Assembly (NCBI RefSeq): GCF_019966515.1
Contig: NZ_JAIMIB010000023.1
Span: 1 to 57,874 of the forward strand
Direction: 5' to 3'
DNA: 57,874 nucleotides
Source of the DNA: Roseovarius aestuarii
GTDB lineage: Bacteria; Pseudomonadota; Alphaproteobacteria; Rhodobacterales; Rhodobacteraceae
Shown: piece by piece, positions 42,778 through 52,450 of the stretch
Position numbering within the stretch: position 1 is the stretch's first letter
How the letters are laid out: every line of letters starts with the position of its first letter
Notes under the pieces: generated by a model
What the model was told of the DNA's origin: nothing
Seen by the model: the letters and a program-made list of their open reading frames with translations, nothing else
The model's database searches: none
Position numbers and translations under genes: made by a program

Positions 42778-44160
42778 ATGTCCGATTATGACCTCATCGT
42801 TGTTGGTGGCGGGCCAGGTGGCTATGTTGCCGCAATTCGGGCGGCCCAATTGGGCATGAATGTTGCCTGCGTCGAAGGGCGCGGTTCATTGGGGGGCACC
42901 TGCCTGAACGTGGGCTGTATCCCCTCGAAAGCGCTGCTGACCTCATCCGCGAAATATGCGGAGCTTTCGCATCTGGCCGGGCACGGAATTTCCGTTGGCG
43001 AACAACTTCTGGATATCTCCGGAATGATGGCGCGCAAAGACAAGATCGTAACCGATCTGACCAAGGGCATCGGGTTTTTGTTTTCCAAAAACAATATCGA
43101 CCTGATCGAAGGTTGGGCCAGCATTCCGGCGCCGGGCCAGGTGCAGGTTGGCGATCAGACCCTGAATACCAAGAACATTCTGATCGCCACCGGATCTGAA
43201 CCAACACCGCTGCCGGGTATCGAATTCGACGAGGTCGATGTGCTGAGCAGCACCGGCGCTTTGGCGTTGACTGACGTTCCAGAGCATCTGGTGGTGATCG
43301 GCGCAGGTGTTATCGGGCTGGAACTGGGTCAGGTCTGGTCCAGGTTGGGGGCCAAGGTAACGGTCGTGGAATATCTCGATCGCATTCTACCGGGCATTGA
43401 TGGTGATATTGCCAAACTGGCGCAACGCGCCCTGTCCAAACGTGGATTGAAATTTCAGCTGGGTCGGGCGCTGCAATCAGTCAGCAAGACGGAAAGCGGC
43501 CTGAAACTCTCTCTGAACCGCGTGGCGAAGGATACCGAAGAAGAGCTTGAAGCCAATAAGGTTCTGATCGCGGTTGGCCGCCGCCCGGTAACGGGCGGGC
43601 TGGGGCTCGACAAGCTGGGCGTCACCGTGGATAGGCGCGGCTTTATCGAGGTGGATGGCGCGTTCCAGACATCCGTACCGGGCATCTTCGCGATCGGGGA
43701 TTGCGTGCCGGGTCCGATGCTGGCGCACAAGGCCGAAGAAGACGGCGTGGCCTGTGTCGAAACCCTTGCCGGGCTTGAGGGTCATGTCGACTACAACACC
43801 GTCCCGGGTGTCGTTTATACCGATCCCGAAGTCGCCTCCGTTGGCGCGACGGAAGAGGCACTGAAGGAAGCAGGCGTATCCTACACGGTCGGCAAATTTG
43901 CCTTCATGGCAAACTCGCGCGCGCGATCATCGGGTGAAACCGACGGCGCGGTAAAGGTATTGGTAGGGTCCGACGGCACCTTCTTTGGCGCACACATCTG
44001 CGGCGCTCACGGCGGCGATCTGATCGCCGAACTGGTTCTGGCTATGACCAAAGGAGCCACCGTTGAGGAGGTCGCACGCACCTGTCATGCCCATCCTGCG
44101 ATGGGCGAAGCAGTCAAAGAGGCCTGCCTGGATGCGCTTGGCCGCGCGATCCACGCGTAA
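42778..44160 (+). CDS. lpdA: Dihydrolipoyl dehydrogenase
   Basis: The 460-residue flavoenzyme reoxidises lipoamide. N-terminal VVGGGPGGYVAAIRAAQLG (about 8-26), the redox disulfide GGTCLNVGCIPSK (about 39-51), the NAD site GAGVIGLELGQVWSRLG and the C-terminal HAHPAMGEAVKEA are all in place. The start at 42778 follows CGGAGGAAAC. It lies just before lipA and a glycine symporter, so it may serve the glycine cleavage complex rather than pyruvate dehydrogenase. Confidence 0.95.
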   Translation: MSDYDLIVVGGGPGGYVAAIRAAQLGMNVACVEGRGSLGGTCLNVGCIPSKALLTSSAKYAELSHLAGHGISVGEQLLDISGMMARKDKIVTDLTKGIGFLFSKNNIDLIEGWASIPAPGQVQVGDQTLNTKNILIATGSEPTPLPGIEFDEVDVLSSTGALALTDVPEHLVVIGAGVIGLELGQVWSRLGAKVTVVEYLDRILPGIDGDIAKLAQRALSKRGLKFQLGRALQSVSKTESGLKLSLNRVAKDTEEELEANKVLIAVGRRPVTGGLGLDKLGVTVDRRGFIEVDGAFQTSVPGIFAIGDCVPGPMLAHKAEEDGVACVETLAGLEGHVDYNTVPGVVYTDPEVASVGATEEALKEAGVSYTVGKFAFMANSRARSSGETDGAVKVLVGSDGTFFGAHICGAHGGDLIAELVLAMTKGATVEEVARTCHAHPAMGEAVKEACLDALGRAIHA

Positions 44161-44172
44161 GGAGCAGGTCGT

Positions 44173-45117
44173 ATGACGATTCAACTTCGCCCCCGCCATC
44201 CGGAAAAGGCAAAAAAGGCCGATAGTGCGATCCCGCGCAAACCCAAATGGATTCGCCGGAAGAAGATCGAAAGCGAAACCTATTACGAGACACGCCGCCT
44301 GATGCGAGAGCATGATCTGGTGACGGTCTGCGAAGAGGCCGCCTGCCCCAACATAGGTGAATGCTGGTCGAAACAGCACGCCACCATGATGATCATGGGC
44401 GAGGTCTGTACCCGGGGATGTTCATTCTGCAATGTCACCACCGGGCGGCCAGACGCGCTGGACGCGTTCGAGCCGGGCCGCGTTGCGGCAGCTGTCAAAA
44501 AGCTGGACCTGCGGCATGTAGTGATCACCAGCGTGGACCGCGACGACCTGAACGACGGCGGCGCGAGCCATATCGCCCAGACCATTCGCGCCATCCGGCA
44601 TCAAACGCCCGAGACCACAGTCGAAGTGCTGACACCGGATTTTCTAGGCAAGGGAAGTGCGGCGCAACAGGTTTTCGACGCTGCGCCGGATGTGTTCAAT
44701 CACAACCTTGAAACGGTGCCGCATCTCTATCCGACCGTGCGCCCGGGCGCACGGTATTATACCTCGTTACGGCTTCTAGATGACGCCAAACGGGCAAGAC
44801 CGGAAATTTTTACCAAGTCCGGATTGATGGTAGGATTGGGGGAGACGCTTAGCGATGTACGCCAGGTGATGGATGACCTGCGGGCGGCTGGTGTCGATTT
44901 TCTGACGGTTGGACAATATCTTCAACCCACCCCGAAACACCATCCGATTGACCGCTTCTGGTCGCCTGAAGAGTTCGCTCAGCTTGAGCAAATCGCACGC
45001 AGTAAGGGGTTCTTGCACGTTTCGGCAACACCAATGACACGTTCGTCTTTTCATGCAGACGAAGACTTTACCGCCCTCAAAACGGCTCGCCAGCAGGCAT
45101 TGGCCACAGGGGCTTAA
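44173..45117 (+). CDS. lipA: Lipoyl synthase
   Basis: The 314-residue radical SAM enzyme inserts sulfur into octanoyl groups. The two Fe-S motifs are visible: [12 protein letters not shown] (about 54-65, auxiliary cluster) and CTRGCSFC (about 80-87, radical SAM cluster). The C-terminal [15 protein letters not shown] is typical, with its Arg-Ser-Ser at the auxiliary cluster. It starts 12 bases after lpdA. Confidence 0.96.
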   Translation: MTIQLRPRHPEKAKKADSAIPRKPKWIRRKKIESETYYETRRLMREHDLVTVCEEAACPNIGECWSKQHATMMIMGEVCTRGCSFCNVTTGRPDALDAFEPGRVAAAVKKLDLRHVVITSVDRDDLNDGGASHIAQTIRAIRHQTPETTVEVLTPDFLGKGSAAQQVFDAAPDVFNHNLETVPHLYPTVRPGARYYTSLRLLDDAKRARPEIFTKSGLMVGLGETLSDVRQVMDDLRAAGVDFLTVGQYLQPTPKHHPIDRFWSPEEFAQLEQIARSKGFLHVSATPMTRSSFHADEDFTALKTARQQALATGA

Positions 45118-45141
45118 CCAGACGCAATTGGGAGGAACACC

Positions 45142-46512
45142 ATGGAAGCGTTAACGAACATTGTGGGACAGATAAATGGGGTCGTTTGGGGACCCATGAT
45201 GCTGGTCCTGATCCTGGGAGTAGGATTCTTCCTGCAGGCCGGATTGAAATTCATGCCTATCCTGAAGCTGGGGACCGGCTTCAGGCTTTTGTTCAGCGGC
45301 CGTGAGGAACAGGGCGATGGACAGATCAGCCCGTTCAACGCGCTGATGACCTCGCTGTCGGCGACCATCGGTACCGGCAACATCGCCGGTGTGGCAACCG
45401 CCGTCTTCCTGGGCGGACCGGGTGCCTTGTTCTGGATGTGGATGACAGCCCTTGTCGGTATGGCCACGAAATACGCCGAGGCCGTCTGTGCCGTAAAATA
45501 CCGCGAGACAGACGAGTTGGGCAACTTCGTCGGTGGCCCGATGTATTACATCAAAAACGGCCTCAGCAAAAAATGGTACTGGCTTGCCCCCGCATTTGCG
45601 CTCTTCGGTGCCATCGCGGCGTTTGGCATCGGTAACGGTGTTCAGGCCAATGGTGTTGCCAGCGTTCTGGAATCGAACTTTGGCGTCAACACATCGGTAA
45701 CCGGCGTCATCCTGATGGTCCTGACCGCCGCAGTTATCCTGGGCGGTATCAGCCGGATCGGTGCTGTCGCCGGTAAGCTGGTGCCGTTCATGGCTGTGGC
45801 CTATATCATCGCCGGTCTGCTGGTTCTGCTGATCAATATCGGCGGCATTGGCAACGCGCTGAACCTGGTCTTCACCCATGCCTTCACCCCGTCCGCCGCC
45901 GAAGGTGGCTTCGCCGGTGCAGCAGTATGGGCCGCGATCCGGTTTGGTGTGGCGCGTGGCGTCTTTTCGAACGAAGCCGGCCTTGGCTCGGCCCCGATCG
46001 CGCACGCTGCTGCGTCGACCAAAGGCCCGGTCAACCAGGGTCTGGTTGCGATGCTGGGTACGTTCATCGACACGATCATCGTCTGCTCGATCACCGGACT
46101 GGCGATCATTGCATCTGGTGCCTGGACGTCAGGTGAATCCGGTGCCGCGCTGACCGCGCATGCGTTCGAGCTGTCATTGCCTGGCCTCGGTGGCTCGCTG
46201 ATCGCGGTGGCCCTGTCGATCTTTGCCTTCACCACGATCCTCGGCTGGTCGTTCTACGGTGAGAAATGTGTTGGCTTCTTCTTCGGCGCCAAGGCCCTGA
46301 TGCCCTACCGCATCCTGTGGATCGCGATGATCTATTTCGGTGCAACCGCCGATCTGGGCTTCATCTGGCTGCTGGCGGATACGCTGAACGCTATGATGGC
46401 AATCCCGAACCTGATCGCACTGGCGTTGCTCAGCCCGATCGTCTTCAAGCTGACCCGCGAGTTCTTTGCCTCGGGCGGAAAGACGGAAGAGCCCGGCGGA
46501 GCTACTGAGTAA
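45142..46512 (+). CDS. Alanine/glycine:cation symporter (AGCS family)
   Basis: The 456-residue inner-membrane transporter has about ten helices. Family signatures are SATIGTGNIAGVATAVFLGGPG (about 73-94), GTNGAAC-like GGPMYYIKNGLSKKW, and SNEAGLGSAPIAHAAA (about 276-291). It takes up glycine or alanine with sodium or protons. Its place behind lpdA and lipA, 24 bases after lipA, supports glycine as substrate. Confidence 0.93.
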   Translation: MEALTNIVGQINGVVWGPMMLVLILGVGFFLQAGLKFMPILKLGTGFRLLFSGREEQGDGQISPFNALMTSLSATIGTGNIAGVATAVFLGGPGALFWMWMTALVGMATKYAEAVCAVKYRETDELGNFVGGPMYYIKNGLSKKWYWLAPAFALFGAIAAFGIGNGVQANGVASVLESNFGVNTSVTGVILMVLTAAVILGGISRIGAVAGKLVPFMAVAYIIAGLLVLLINIGGIGNALNLVFTHAFTPSAAEGGFAGAAVWAAIRFGVARGVFSNEAGLGSAPIAHAAASTKGPVNQGLVAMLGTFIDTIIVCSITGLAIIASGAWTSGESGAALTAHAFELSLPGLGGSLIAVALSIFAFTTILGWSFYGEKCVGFFFGAKALMPYRILWIAMIYFGATADLGFIWLLADTLNAMMAIPNLIALALLSPIVFKLTREFFASGGKTEEPGGATE

Positions 46513-46519
46513 GCTGGAA

Positions 46520-46542
46520 CAGGGGGCCAAAACGGCCCCCTG
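46520..46542 (+). terminator. Hairpin between the symporter and usp genes
   Basis: CAGGGGGCC (46520-46528) pairs with GGCCCCCTG (46534-46542) around AAAAC, 8 bases after the symporter stop. There is no T run, so it may stabilise or partially terminate the upstream mRNA and set a lower or separate level of the usp gene. Confidence 0.5.
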
Positions 46543-46582
46543 ACGTCCCGTTCAAAAAACACTCTTCTAGGAGATTAAGAAG

Positions 46583-46996
46583 ATGGCAACGAAAATTCTT
46601 TTGCCGATCGACCACACCGATGAGAAGTCGTGGAAACTGGCGCTTCCCATGGCACTGGATCAGGCAAAATTCTATGGTGCCGACCTGCATGTGGTCTCGG
46701 TCATTCCGGAGATTATCAAACTGCCAAATCTGCCGGAAAACTACGGCGCTGGCGCCAGAGATCACGTCCGCGGCGCCATTCAGCAGATACTGGATGACAA
46801 CGGCGGAACGGGTCTCGAAGTGCATATCGAAGAAGGCAGCGTATACCGCGAGGTATTAAAGCTGGCCCATAAAGACAGCTTCGACATGATCGTCATGGCA
46901 TCCTCAAAGGGGAGCTTCCCGAACTACGAAATCGGCCCCAACCTGGCCCGCGTTGTGCGCAACGCGCATTGCACGGTTGTGGTGGTACGGGAATAA
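46583..46996 (+). CDS. Universal stress protein (UspA family)
   Basis: The 137-residue protein has the USP fold: ILLPIDHTDEKSWKLALPMAL at the start, EVHIEEGSVYREVLKLA, then DMIVMASSKGSFPNYEIGPNLARVVRNAHCTVVVV (by position, about 102-136). The nucleotide-binding G-x2-G-x9-G-S/T pattern is incomplete. It lies after the symporter, and its AGGAGATTAAGA ribosome site is good. Confidence 0.9.
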   Translation: MATKILLPIDHTDEKSWKLALPMALDQAKFYGADLHVVSVIPEIIKLPNLPENYGAGARDHVRGAIQQILDDNGGTGLEVHIEEGSVYREVLKLAHKDSFDMIVMASSKGSFPNYEIGPNLARVVRNAHCTVVVVRE

Positions 46997-47284
46997 TCAG
47001 CAATCGCGCTGGATCAAGGGCAGTTTTTCGACTGCCAACCGCCAAAAACATCAAAGCCACCACTCATGGCGGGAATCTGTTTCAGCGCGAATACCTTCAC
47101 TATGTTGTCCCTTCTGATGGCATGTAATTGCGACCCTAGAGCATTGTCATGCGCGTGCGTTTTACCCGCTCTACCAGCTCTTTCGAATGGTAGCTGTCTA
47201 ACCCGCGAAACCCTAATCACTTTTTGCGTTTAAGGCGCAGCCGAAAGGCGGCGAGCAAGCGAAACAAGTTTAAGGCTCGGTACT

Positions 47285-48280
47285 TTAGACAAGCCCGCGA
47301 ATGGTCTCGACAAGCTCGGCATTGATCGACCGCGGGCCGGTATCAAGGCGATTAACATGTCGCCGAGCGCCGGGCACCCGCACGCCGTCAAGGCCGGTCA
47401 GGCGATCCATAAAACCTTCGACATGCGCCTCCCAGCCGTCACCGGCGATCAGTGCAGGCGAAAGCGCAATCACCATTTCCCCGCCCCGAGGCGGTCCACC
47501 GTCATGGTTGTCACTTTCCGCTGCCTCGTAGCTGAAGCTCTCGCCGGTCAGCCCGGCCGCCAGCAGTTCCACCATCAACGCGATTGCCGACCCCTTGTAG
47601 CCGCCAAAGGGCAGCAATACGCCCTCGGCAATTGCGGCCGGGTCGGTGGTCTCATTGCCTTCCGCGTCCAACCCGGTGCCTAAGGGCACTGATTTGCCAT
47701 CACGGGCGGCGATCTGTACGTCACCCATTGCCATCGCCGCCGTCGCCATATCATAGCAGACCGGAGGCTTGCCCGGGCGCGGCCACGCGAATGAGATCGG
47801 GTTGGTGCCGAAAAGTTTTTCCTTCGATCCCGCCGGAGCCACCATCGGCATGTAGGCGGTGCAGGCGATGCCGACCAATCCTCGATCGGCCAGGAACTCG
47901 GTCTCAGGCCAGAGCGCCGCGAAGTGGTGGATATTGGTCAGCGACAGCGCCGCCACGCCGGTCTCGGCCGCCGTCTCGGCCAGAACGGGCAGCCCGACCG
48001 CCTGTGCCAGCGGGGCAAAGCAGCCACCCCCGTCCACATGCACCACCGCCCCGGCCTTTTTCGAGACCTTGGGTTTTGCCTTGCCATTCACCTTGCCGCT
48101 GCGCAGCGCCTTCACATATCCCGGCACCCGGAAAAGGCCGTGCGAATGCGAGCCATCCCGTTCGGCCCGCGTGACGATGTCCGCCAGCGCCGAGGCGTTG
48201 GCGTCGTCACAACCATTGGCCAGCATCGTATCCAAGGCAAGTGAGTGGATTTCTTCAAGGGAAAGACTGAGTGTGCTCAT
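47285..48280 (-). CDS. Malate/L-lactate dehydrogenase (Ldh2) family NAD(P)-reductase
   Basis: The 331-residue enzyme belongs to the family with ureidoglycolate dehydrogenase and delta-1-piperideine/pyrroline-2-carboxylate reductase (DpkA). SHSHGLFRVPGYVKAL (about 44-59), TNIHHFAALW, FGTNPISFAWP and GGYKGSAIALMVELLAAGLTG are typical. In context with an enolase-type enzyme, a cyclic imino-acid reductase is possible. The start at 48280 is chosen because the frame upstream (to 48340) lacks family features. A tandem palindromic operator lies about 120 bases upstream. Confidence 0.88.
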   Translation of the reverse strand: MSTLSLSLEEIHSLALDTMLANGCDDANASALADIVTRAERDGSHSHGLFRVPGYVKALRSGKVNGKAKPKVSKKAGAVVHVDGGGCFAPLAQAVGLPVLAETAAETGVAALSLTNIHHFAALWPETEFLADRGLVGIACTAYMPMVAPAGSKEKLFGTNPISFAWPRPGKPPVCYDMATAAMAMGDVQIAARDGKSVPLGTGLDAEGNETTDPAAIAEGVLLPFGGYKGSAIALMVELLAAGLTGESFSYEAAESDNHDGGPPRGGEMVIALSPALIAGDGWEAHVEGFMDRLTGLDGVRVPGARRHVNRLDTGPRSINAELVETIRGLV

Positions 48281-48398
48281 GTCGTGTGCTTGCCTTTCGT
48301 GCCGCTTCGGCCGCCGGTTTTCGCCCCGTCCCGGCATCATCGCCGCCGCCTTGCCATGTCAGAAATATAGACGCGCCGATCACCTGACAATCGCGAAC

Positions 48399-48445
48399 CG
48401 TACACCCTGTACGTTTTGTGCGTACAGCATGTACGGGATGTACAT
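48399..48445. promoter_or_regulatory. Tandem operator CGTACA-N3-TGTACG (two full copies plus a third site)
   Basis: Two perfect palindromes, CGTACACCCTGTACG (48399-48413) and CGTACAGCATGTACG (48421-48435), have centres 22 bases apart, about two helical turns. A shorter palindrome, ATGTACAT (48438-48445), follows. The array lies before the Ldh-family gene and behind phhB, so cooperative binding by a dimeric regulator at the Ldh-family promoter is likely. Confidence 0.72.
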
Positions 48446-48450
48446 AATAT

Positions 48451-48747
48451 CTAACCCGCAAGCGTGTCCATTTTTCGCGCCAGTTTCACATCAAGCGCGC
48501 TCAGCCCGTTCACATCATGGGTGGTCAGGGTCACGTCGACCCGATTGTAGACATTGAACCATTCCGGATGATGGTTCCATTTCTCGGCCCAGATCGCCGC
48601 GCGTGTCATGAACCCCATCGCATCGGCGAAATCCTTGAACTTGAATTCTTTTTTGATCGCGTCGCGCGTTTCATCCAGCACCCAGCCGGTTTCCAGTAGC
48701 GGCTCAAGCGTGGTTTTGCGGGCGGTATCGCTCAGGCGTTCACTCAT
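48451..48747 (-). CDS. phhB: Pterin-4a-carbinolamine dehydratase
   Basis: The 98-residue protein has the PCD/DCoH fold with [17 protein letters not shown] and the catalytic [15 protein letters not shown] segment (about 54-68), where two histidines are required for dehydration. It recycles oxidised tetrahydropterin. Start overlaps the GNAT-like gene stop by 4 bases (48744-48747), so it is the last gene of the RidA-GDPD-DUF482 operon. Confidence 0.93.
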   Translation of the reverse strand: MSERLSDTARKTTLEPLLETGWVLDETRDAIKKEFKFKDFADAMGFMTRAAIWAEKWNHHPEWFNVYNRVDVTLTTHDVNGLSALDVKLARKMDTLAG

Positions 48748-49931
48748 TCGTGCTCCTCCATGACCTCATTGCGAAAAGGTCCATACTTAGTAAGAATTTC
48801 GATGTCTTTCGCAACCGCGCGCTGCTCTGCCTCAAGATATTGCGCAATAGCGTCGGCAAATCCGGCATCCCTAATCCAATGCAGCGAATGGGTTGTGACC
48901 GGCAGATAACCCCGTGCCAGTTTGTGCTCCCCCTGCGCGCCGGCCTCAACCCTTTGTAATCCCTCACGAATAGCATAGTCGATGGCTTGATAGTAGCACA
49001 GTTCGAAATGCAGACAGGGATAATCCTCGATACAGCCCCAATACCGGCCGTACAGCGCCGAGGCGCCGACCATGTTCATCGCGCCCGCCACCGGGCTGCC
49101 GTCGCGCATTGCCAGTATCAGCATGATATCATCGCGTAATTCCGCATGTGCACTCTCGAAAAACGCGCGTGTCAGATAGGGCGTCCCCCATTTGCGCGCG
49201 CCGGTGTCCTGATAGAAACGCCAGATCGCATCCCAATGTTCCGCCTCAATGGCGTCACCGGTTAAAACCTTGATTTCACCCCCGAAATTTTGGGCCTGCT
49301 GGCGTTCCTTGCGGATATTCTTGCGCTTGCGCGAACTCAGCGAAGCCAGAAACCCGTCGAAATCCGTGTAATCCGCATTAACCCAGTGAAATTGCTGACT
49401 GGTCCGCGCCAGCAATCCCATCCCGCCACCCGCCCGGGCCTCGCCCTCGGTGCAAAAGGTGACATGCAGCGACGAGATCTCATTGTTATCTGCGACTTGA
49501 ACCGCACCTTGCACCAATGCGGATTGACCCATCTCTTCATATCCCGGCCGCACAAGAAACCGTCGTCCGGTAACGGGCGTGAACGGCACCGCCATTTGCA
49601 GTTTCGGGTAATAACGTCCCCCCGCACGCTCATAGGCATGCGCCCAGTTATGATCGAAAATATATTCGCCCTGACTGTGTGACTTGGCAAAGAGAGGTGC
49701 GCAGGCAATGGTTTGCCCGTCCAGTTCTGCCGTCAGGTAATGCGGTTGCCAACCGGTGCCAGGTCCGACCGATCCGCTGTCTTCCAGCGCCTTCAGAAAC
49801 CGGTAGGTGGTGAACGGGTCTTCGGGGCGCGCGCCACCTGCTGCCTCGGGACAGGCGCAAGCGTCCCAATCCACGGCGCTGATCTGCGCGAGGCTGTCAT
49901 GCAGGGTGATGGTAATCTGTTGCTCGCTCAT
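48744..49931 (-). CDS. DUF482 / peptidogalycan-type GNAT-fold protein (FemAB-like)
   Basis: The 395-residue protein belongs to the PF04339 type: [24 protein letters not shown] near the N-terminus (about 38-61), [16 protein letters not shown] (about 195-210) and [16 protein letters not shown] with [18 protein letters not shown] (about 277-320) in the two GNAT-like halves. The molecular function is not established. It is cotranscribed with phhB, GDPD and RidA genes. Confidence 0.88.
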   Translation of the reverse strand: MSEQQITITLHDSLAQISAVDWDACACPEAAGGARPEDPFTTYRFLKALEDSGSVGPGTGWQPHYLTAELDGQTIACAPLFAKSHSQGEYIFDHNWAHAYERAGGRYYPKLQMAVPFTPVTGRRFLVRPGYEEMGQSALVQGAVQVADNNEISSLHVTFCTEGEARAGGGMGLLARTSQQFHWVNADYTDFDGFLASLSSRKRKNIRKERQQAQNFGGEIKVLTGDAIEAEHWDAIWRFYQDTGARKWGTPYLTRAFFESAHAELRDDIMLILAMRDGSPVAGAMNMVGASALYGRYWGCIEDYPCLHFELCYYQAIDYAIREGLQRVEAGAQGEHKLARGYLPVTTHSLHWIRDAGFADAIAQYLEAEQRAVAKDIEILTKYGPFRNEVMEEHE

Positions 49932-49964
49932 GTCTTCCCCAATCTGTGCCTTTGCAGGCAGGGG

Positions 49965-50732
49965 TCAAGACGGCATCTTGGCCAGATACTTCTCAAATGT
50001 GATGTTATCAGCGGTTTTGCGGGCCTCAGCCTCTTGCTCTTCCGACCGTACTGTCCAGCACAGGATATCCGCGCCCTGCGCCCTGAGCTCCGCCAGACGC
50101 GGGTTGTGCAGATCCTTAACCGAATGGCTGACAAATGACGCCCCGGCGCGTTCATAATCGGGGATTGAGCGCAGATGCGCGCGGGTTTCTGGCTTAAGCA
50201 ACGGCCATGTCTCGGCAGGGAACTGTTCGGTCACGATCCCGCGCGGAAGCTCTGACACAAGATCGGCAAGTGCTACCACCGAATTTGGATTGAATGACAT
50301 CAGCCCGACGGGTCCAGCATAGCCCTGAATATCTGCCGCCACGGCGTGCTCCAACCGCCCATCGGTCACCCCCATCTGGCCATGCTGATCCTTGAGCTCG
50401 ATAAGCAACGGCACCTTGCTCGCGACCAGCTCCAGCACTTCTGAGAGCGTCGGGATGCCCTCATCACCGCCCAGCAGGGCGATCTGTGACAGATCTGTCG
50501 CGTCGCGCTGCTGGATGACGCCTTTGACGCCGGTCAGACGGGTCAGGTCATAGTCGTGAAACACCATCGCCCGGCCATCGCGGCTGAGCTGCAGATCAAT
50601 CTCGATCCCATAGCCCGCGGCCATCGCCGCGCGTATAGCCGCCCGCGAGTTTTCCGGTCTTCCGTCACTGACATCATGCAATGCCCGATGCGCGAGCGGA
50701 ATGCGCCGGAAATCGGCATGTAGCTTCGTCAT
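49965..50732 (-). CDS. Glycerophosphodiester phosphodiesterase
   Basis: The 255-residue TIM-barrel enzyme has the GDPD motifs LAHRALHD (about 13-20), PENS, EIDLQLSRDGRAMVFHDYDLTRLTG (by position, 43-67) and LIELKDQ. The His/His pair and the Glu-Asp metal ligands are present. It hydrolyses glycerophosphodiesters to glycerol-3-phosphate. There is no signal peptide, so it is cytoplasmic. It overlaps the RidA gene by 4 bases. Confidence 0.92.
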   Translation of the reverse strand: MTKLHADFRRIPLAHRALHDVSDGRPENSRAAIRAAMAAGYGIEIDLQLSRDGRAMVFHDYDLTRLTGVKGVIQQRDATDLSQIALLGGDEGIPTLSEVLELVASKVPLLIELKDQHGQMGVTDGRLEHAVAADIQGYAGPVGLMSFNPNSVVALADLVSELPRGIVTEQFPAETWPLLKPETRAHLRSIPDYERAGASFVSHSVKDLHNPRLAELRAQGADILCWTVRSEEQEAEARKTADNITFEKYLAKMPS

Positions 50733-51190
50733 TTGATCTGGAATACACCGTCGATTTCAACCGCCACCCCCAAGGGCAGTGACGGTGAGGACACCGCTGC
50801 GCGCGCGTGTTTTCCGGCATCACCCAACGCTTCCCCGATCAGATTGGAGGCGCCGTTGATCACGACCGGCTGGTCGGTGAAGTCCGGCGTCGAGTTGACG
50901 AAACCACCCAGCTTGACCACGCGCACCAGACGATCCAGATCGCCACCACAGGCCGCCTTGACCTGCGCCAGCAGGTTGATCGCGCAAACCTTGGCCGCCT
51001 CGGCCCCAGCCTCGGCATCCATGTCGTCGCCCAGCTTGCCCTTGATCGGCCCGTCCGGCCCAAGCGAAATCTGGCCCGAGACATAAAGCATGTCACCCAC
51101 CTGCACATAAGGCACATAGTTTGCCACCGGTACAGGGGCTTCGGGCAGGGTCACGCCCATCTCGGCCAGTTTGCTTTCGAATTGTCCCAT
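50729..51190 (-). CDS. RidA/YjgF-like protein
   Basis: The 153-residue protein belongs to the larger branch of RidA proteins (YVQVGDMLYVSGQISLGPDG, GEAAKVCAINLLAQVKAACGG-like segment, HARAAVSSPSLPLGVAVEIDGVFQI). Members deaminate reactive imines. A catalytic arginine equivalent to Arg105 of RidA is not obvious (HARAAVSS has an Arg near the site), so activity is uncertain. A GGAGGACC site precedes ATG at 51190. Confidence 0.9.
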   Translation of the reverse strand: MGQFESKLAEMGVTLPEAPVPVANYVPYVQVGDMLYVSGQISLGPDGPIKGKLGDDMDAEAGAEAAKVCAINLLAQVKAACGGDLDRLVRVVKLGGFVNSTPDFTDQPVVINGASNLIGEALGDAGKHARAAVSSPSLPLGVAVEIDGVFQIK

Positions 51191-51343
51191 CTGATCGGTC
51201 CTCCAGGCATCGTTTCAATCGCGCGCGACGCTAGCCGCTTGCCCATCTGAATGAAATCCCAAAAAGTGCTGAAGGTGCATCCGAATGGACAAAAACCGCA
51301 AACCCGCCCAGGATGCAGCGAGGAACGACGCAAAAGGGCGCCG

Positions 51344-52447
51344 ATGAAAATCAGCCAGATCAACCTCTATCAGGTCAGCTTGCCGCTGAAGGAGGGGGCC
51401 TATGCCTGGTCAAACCAGAGCTTTGCCGCCTTTGACAGCACCGTAGTCGAGATCAGGACCGATGAGGGCGTGACCGGCGTGGGCGAGATTTGCCCGCTTG
51501 GCCCCGCGTACCTGCCCGCCTATGCCGAAGGCGCCCGCACCGGCATCGCCACGATCGCGCCCGGCCTGATCGGACAGGATGCGACGAATATCGGCGCGAT
51601 CAACCTCAGGATGGACCAGCTTCTGAAAGGGCATCCTTACGTCAAATCTGCCGTTGATGTGGCCTGCTGGGATATTCTGGGCAAGGCCACCGGGCGGCCC
51701 GTCTGCGACCTACTGGGTGGACGGTTGCAGGACAAGGTGCGGCTCTTCAAGGTGGTGTCACGCGCAGAACCACAGGCGATGGCCGAGAAACTGATCGCCT
51801 ATCAGGAACAGGGGTTTTCGCAGTTCCAGATGAAGGTGGGGGCGGATGCCGATACGGACATCACCCGCATCAGGCGGGTCGCGGATGTGCTGAAATCCGG
51901 CAACAAGCTGGCGGCGGACGCAAATTGCGGCTGGCGGCAACATGACGCGGTGCGCGTGGTCACGGCCGTATCGGATATGAGCCTTTATATTGAACAGCCC
52001 TGCGAAACCTATGAAGAGTGCCGGGTGGTGCGCGATCACTCACCCCATCCGATGATTTTGGACGAATGTATGGATAGCCTGCAAGCGGTCCTGCGCGGCC
52101 ACTCTGAGCGGGCGATGGATGTGATCAACCTCAAGATCAGCCGCATGGGCGGACTCAGCAAGTCGCGCATTATCCGCGATGTCTGCCTGCAACTTGGCAT
52201 TATCATGACCATCGAGGACACCTGGGGCGGTGAGATCGGCGATGCCGCGATTGCGCATCTGGCGCATTCAACCCCGTCTGATTTCCACTTTCAGTCCTCG
52301 GCCTTCCACGAATACGCCACCCATCCGATTGCCAGCGGCGGCCCGGTGATCAGGGACGGTTTCATGGCGATGTCCGACGCGCCTGGCCTCGGGGTCGAAC
52401 CCGACTGGAATCTGCTGGGCAAACCCATTGCCTCGATCAGCGGCTAG
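51344..52447 (+). CDS. Enolase-superfamily enzyme resembling hydroxyproline-betaine 2-epimerase
   Basis: This 367-residue mandelate racemase/muconate lactonizing enzyme-type protein has the second-shell GEICPLGPAY segment (about 47-56). Base lysines are in FQMKVG (about 165) and INLKISRMGG (about 265), and metal ligands are in LAADANCGW, YIEQPCET and ILDECMD. From memory this pattern, especially CPLGPAYLPAYAEGAR and EQPCET, resembles the HpbD hydroxyproline betaine epimerase of marine Rhodobacterales. It could equally act on another cyclic amino acid. It is plus-strand alone, converging on HlyD with 3 bases between stops. Confidence 0.85.
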   Translation: MKISQINLYQVSLPLKEGAYAWSNQSFAAFDSTVVEIRTDEGVTGVGEICPLGPAYLPAYAEGARTGIATIAPGLIGQDATNIGAINLRMDQLLKGHPYVKSAVDVACWDILGKATGRPVCDLLGGRLQDKVRLFKVVSRAEPQAMAEKLIAYQEQGFSQFQMKVGADADTDITRIRRVADVLKSGNKLAADANCGWRQHDAVRVVTAVSDMSLYIEQPCETYEECRVVRDHSPHPMILDECMDSLQAVLRGHSERAMDVINLKISRMGGLSKSRIIRDVCLQLGIIMTIEDTWGGEIGDAAIAHLAHSTPSDFHFQSSAFHEYATHPIASGGPVIRDGFMAMSDAPGLGVEPDWNLLGKPIASISG

Positions 52448-52450
52448 GCG

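Noticed and set aside
47100..47220. tRNA-like segment AGCTGGTAGAGCGG on the minus strand
   Set aside because: No acceptor stem, anticodon loop or TTCGA-type T arm could be fitted. A short frame (HSKELVERVKR) is also open there, but it has no start codon.
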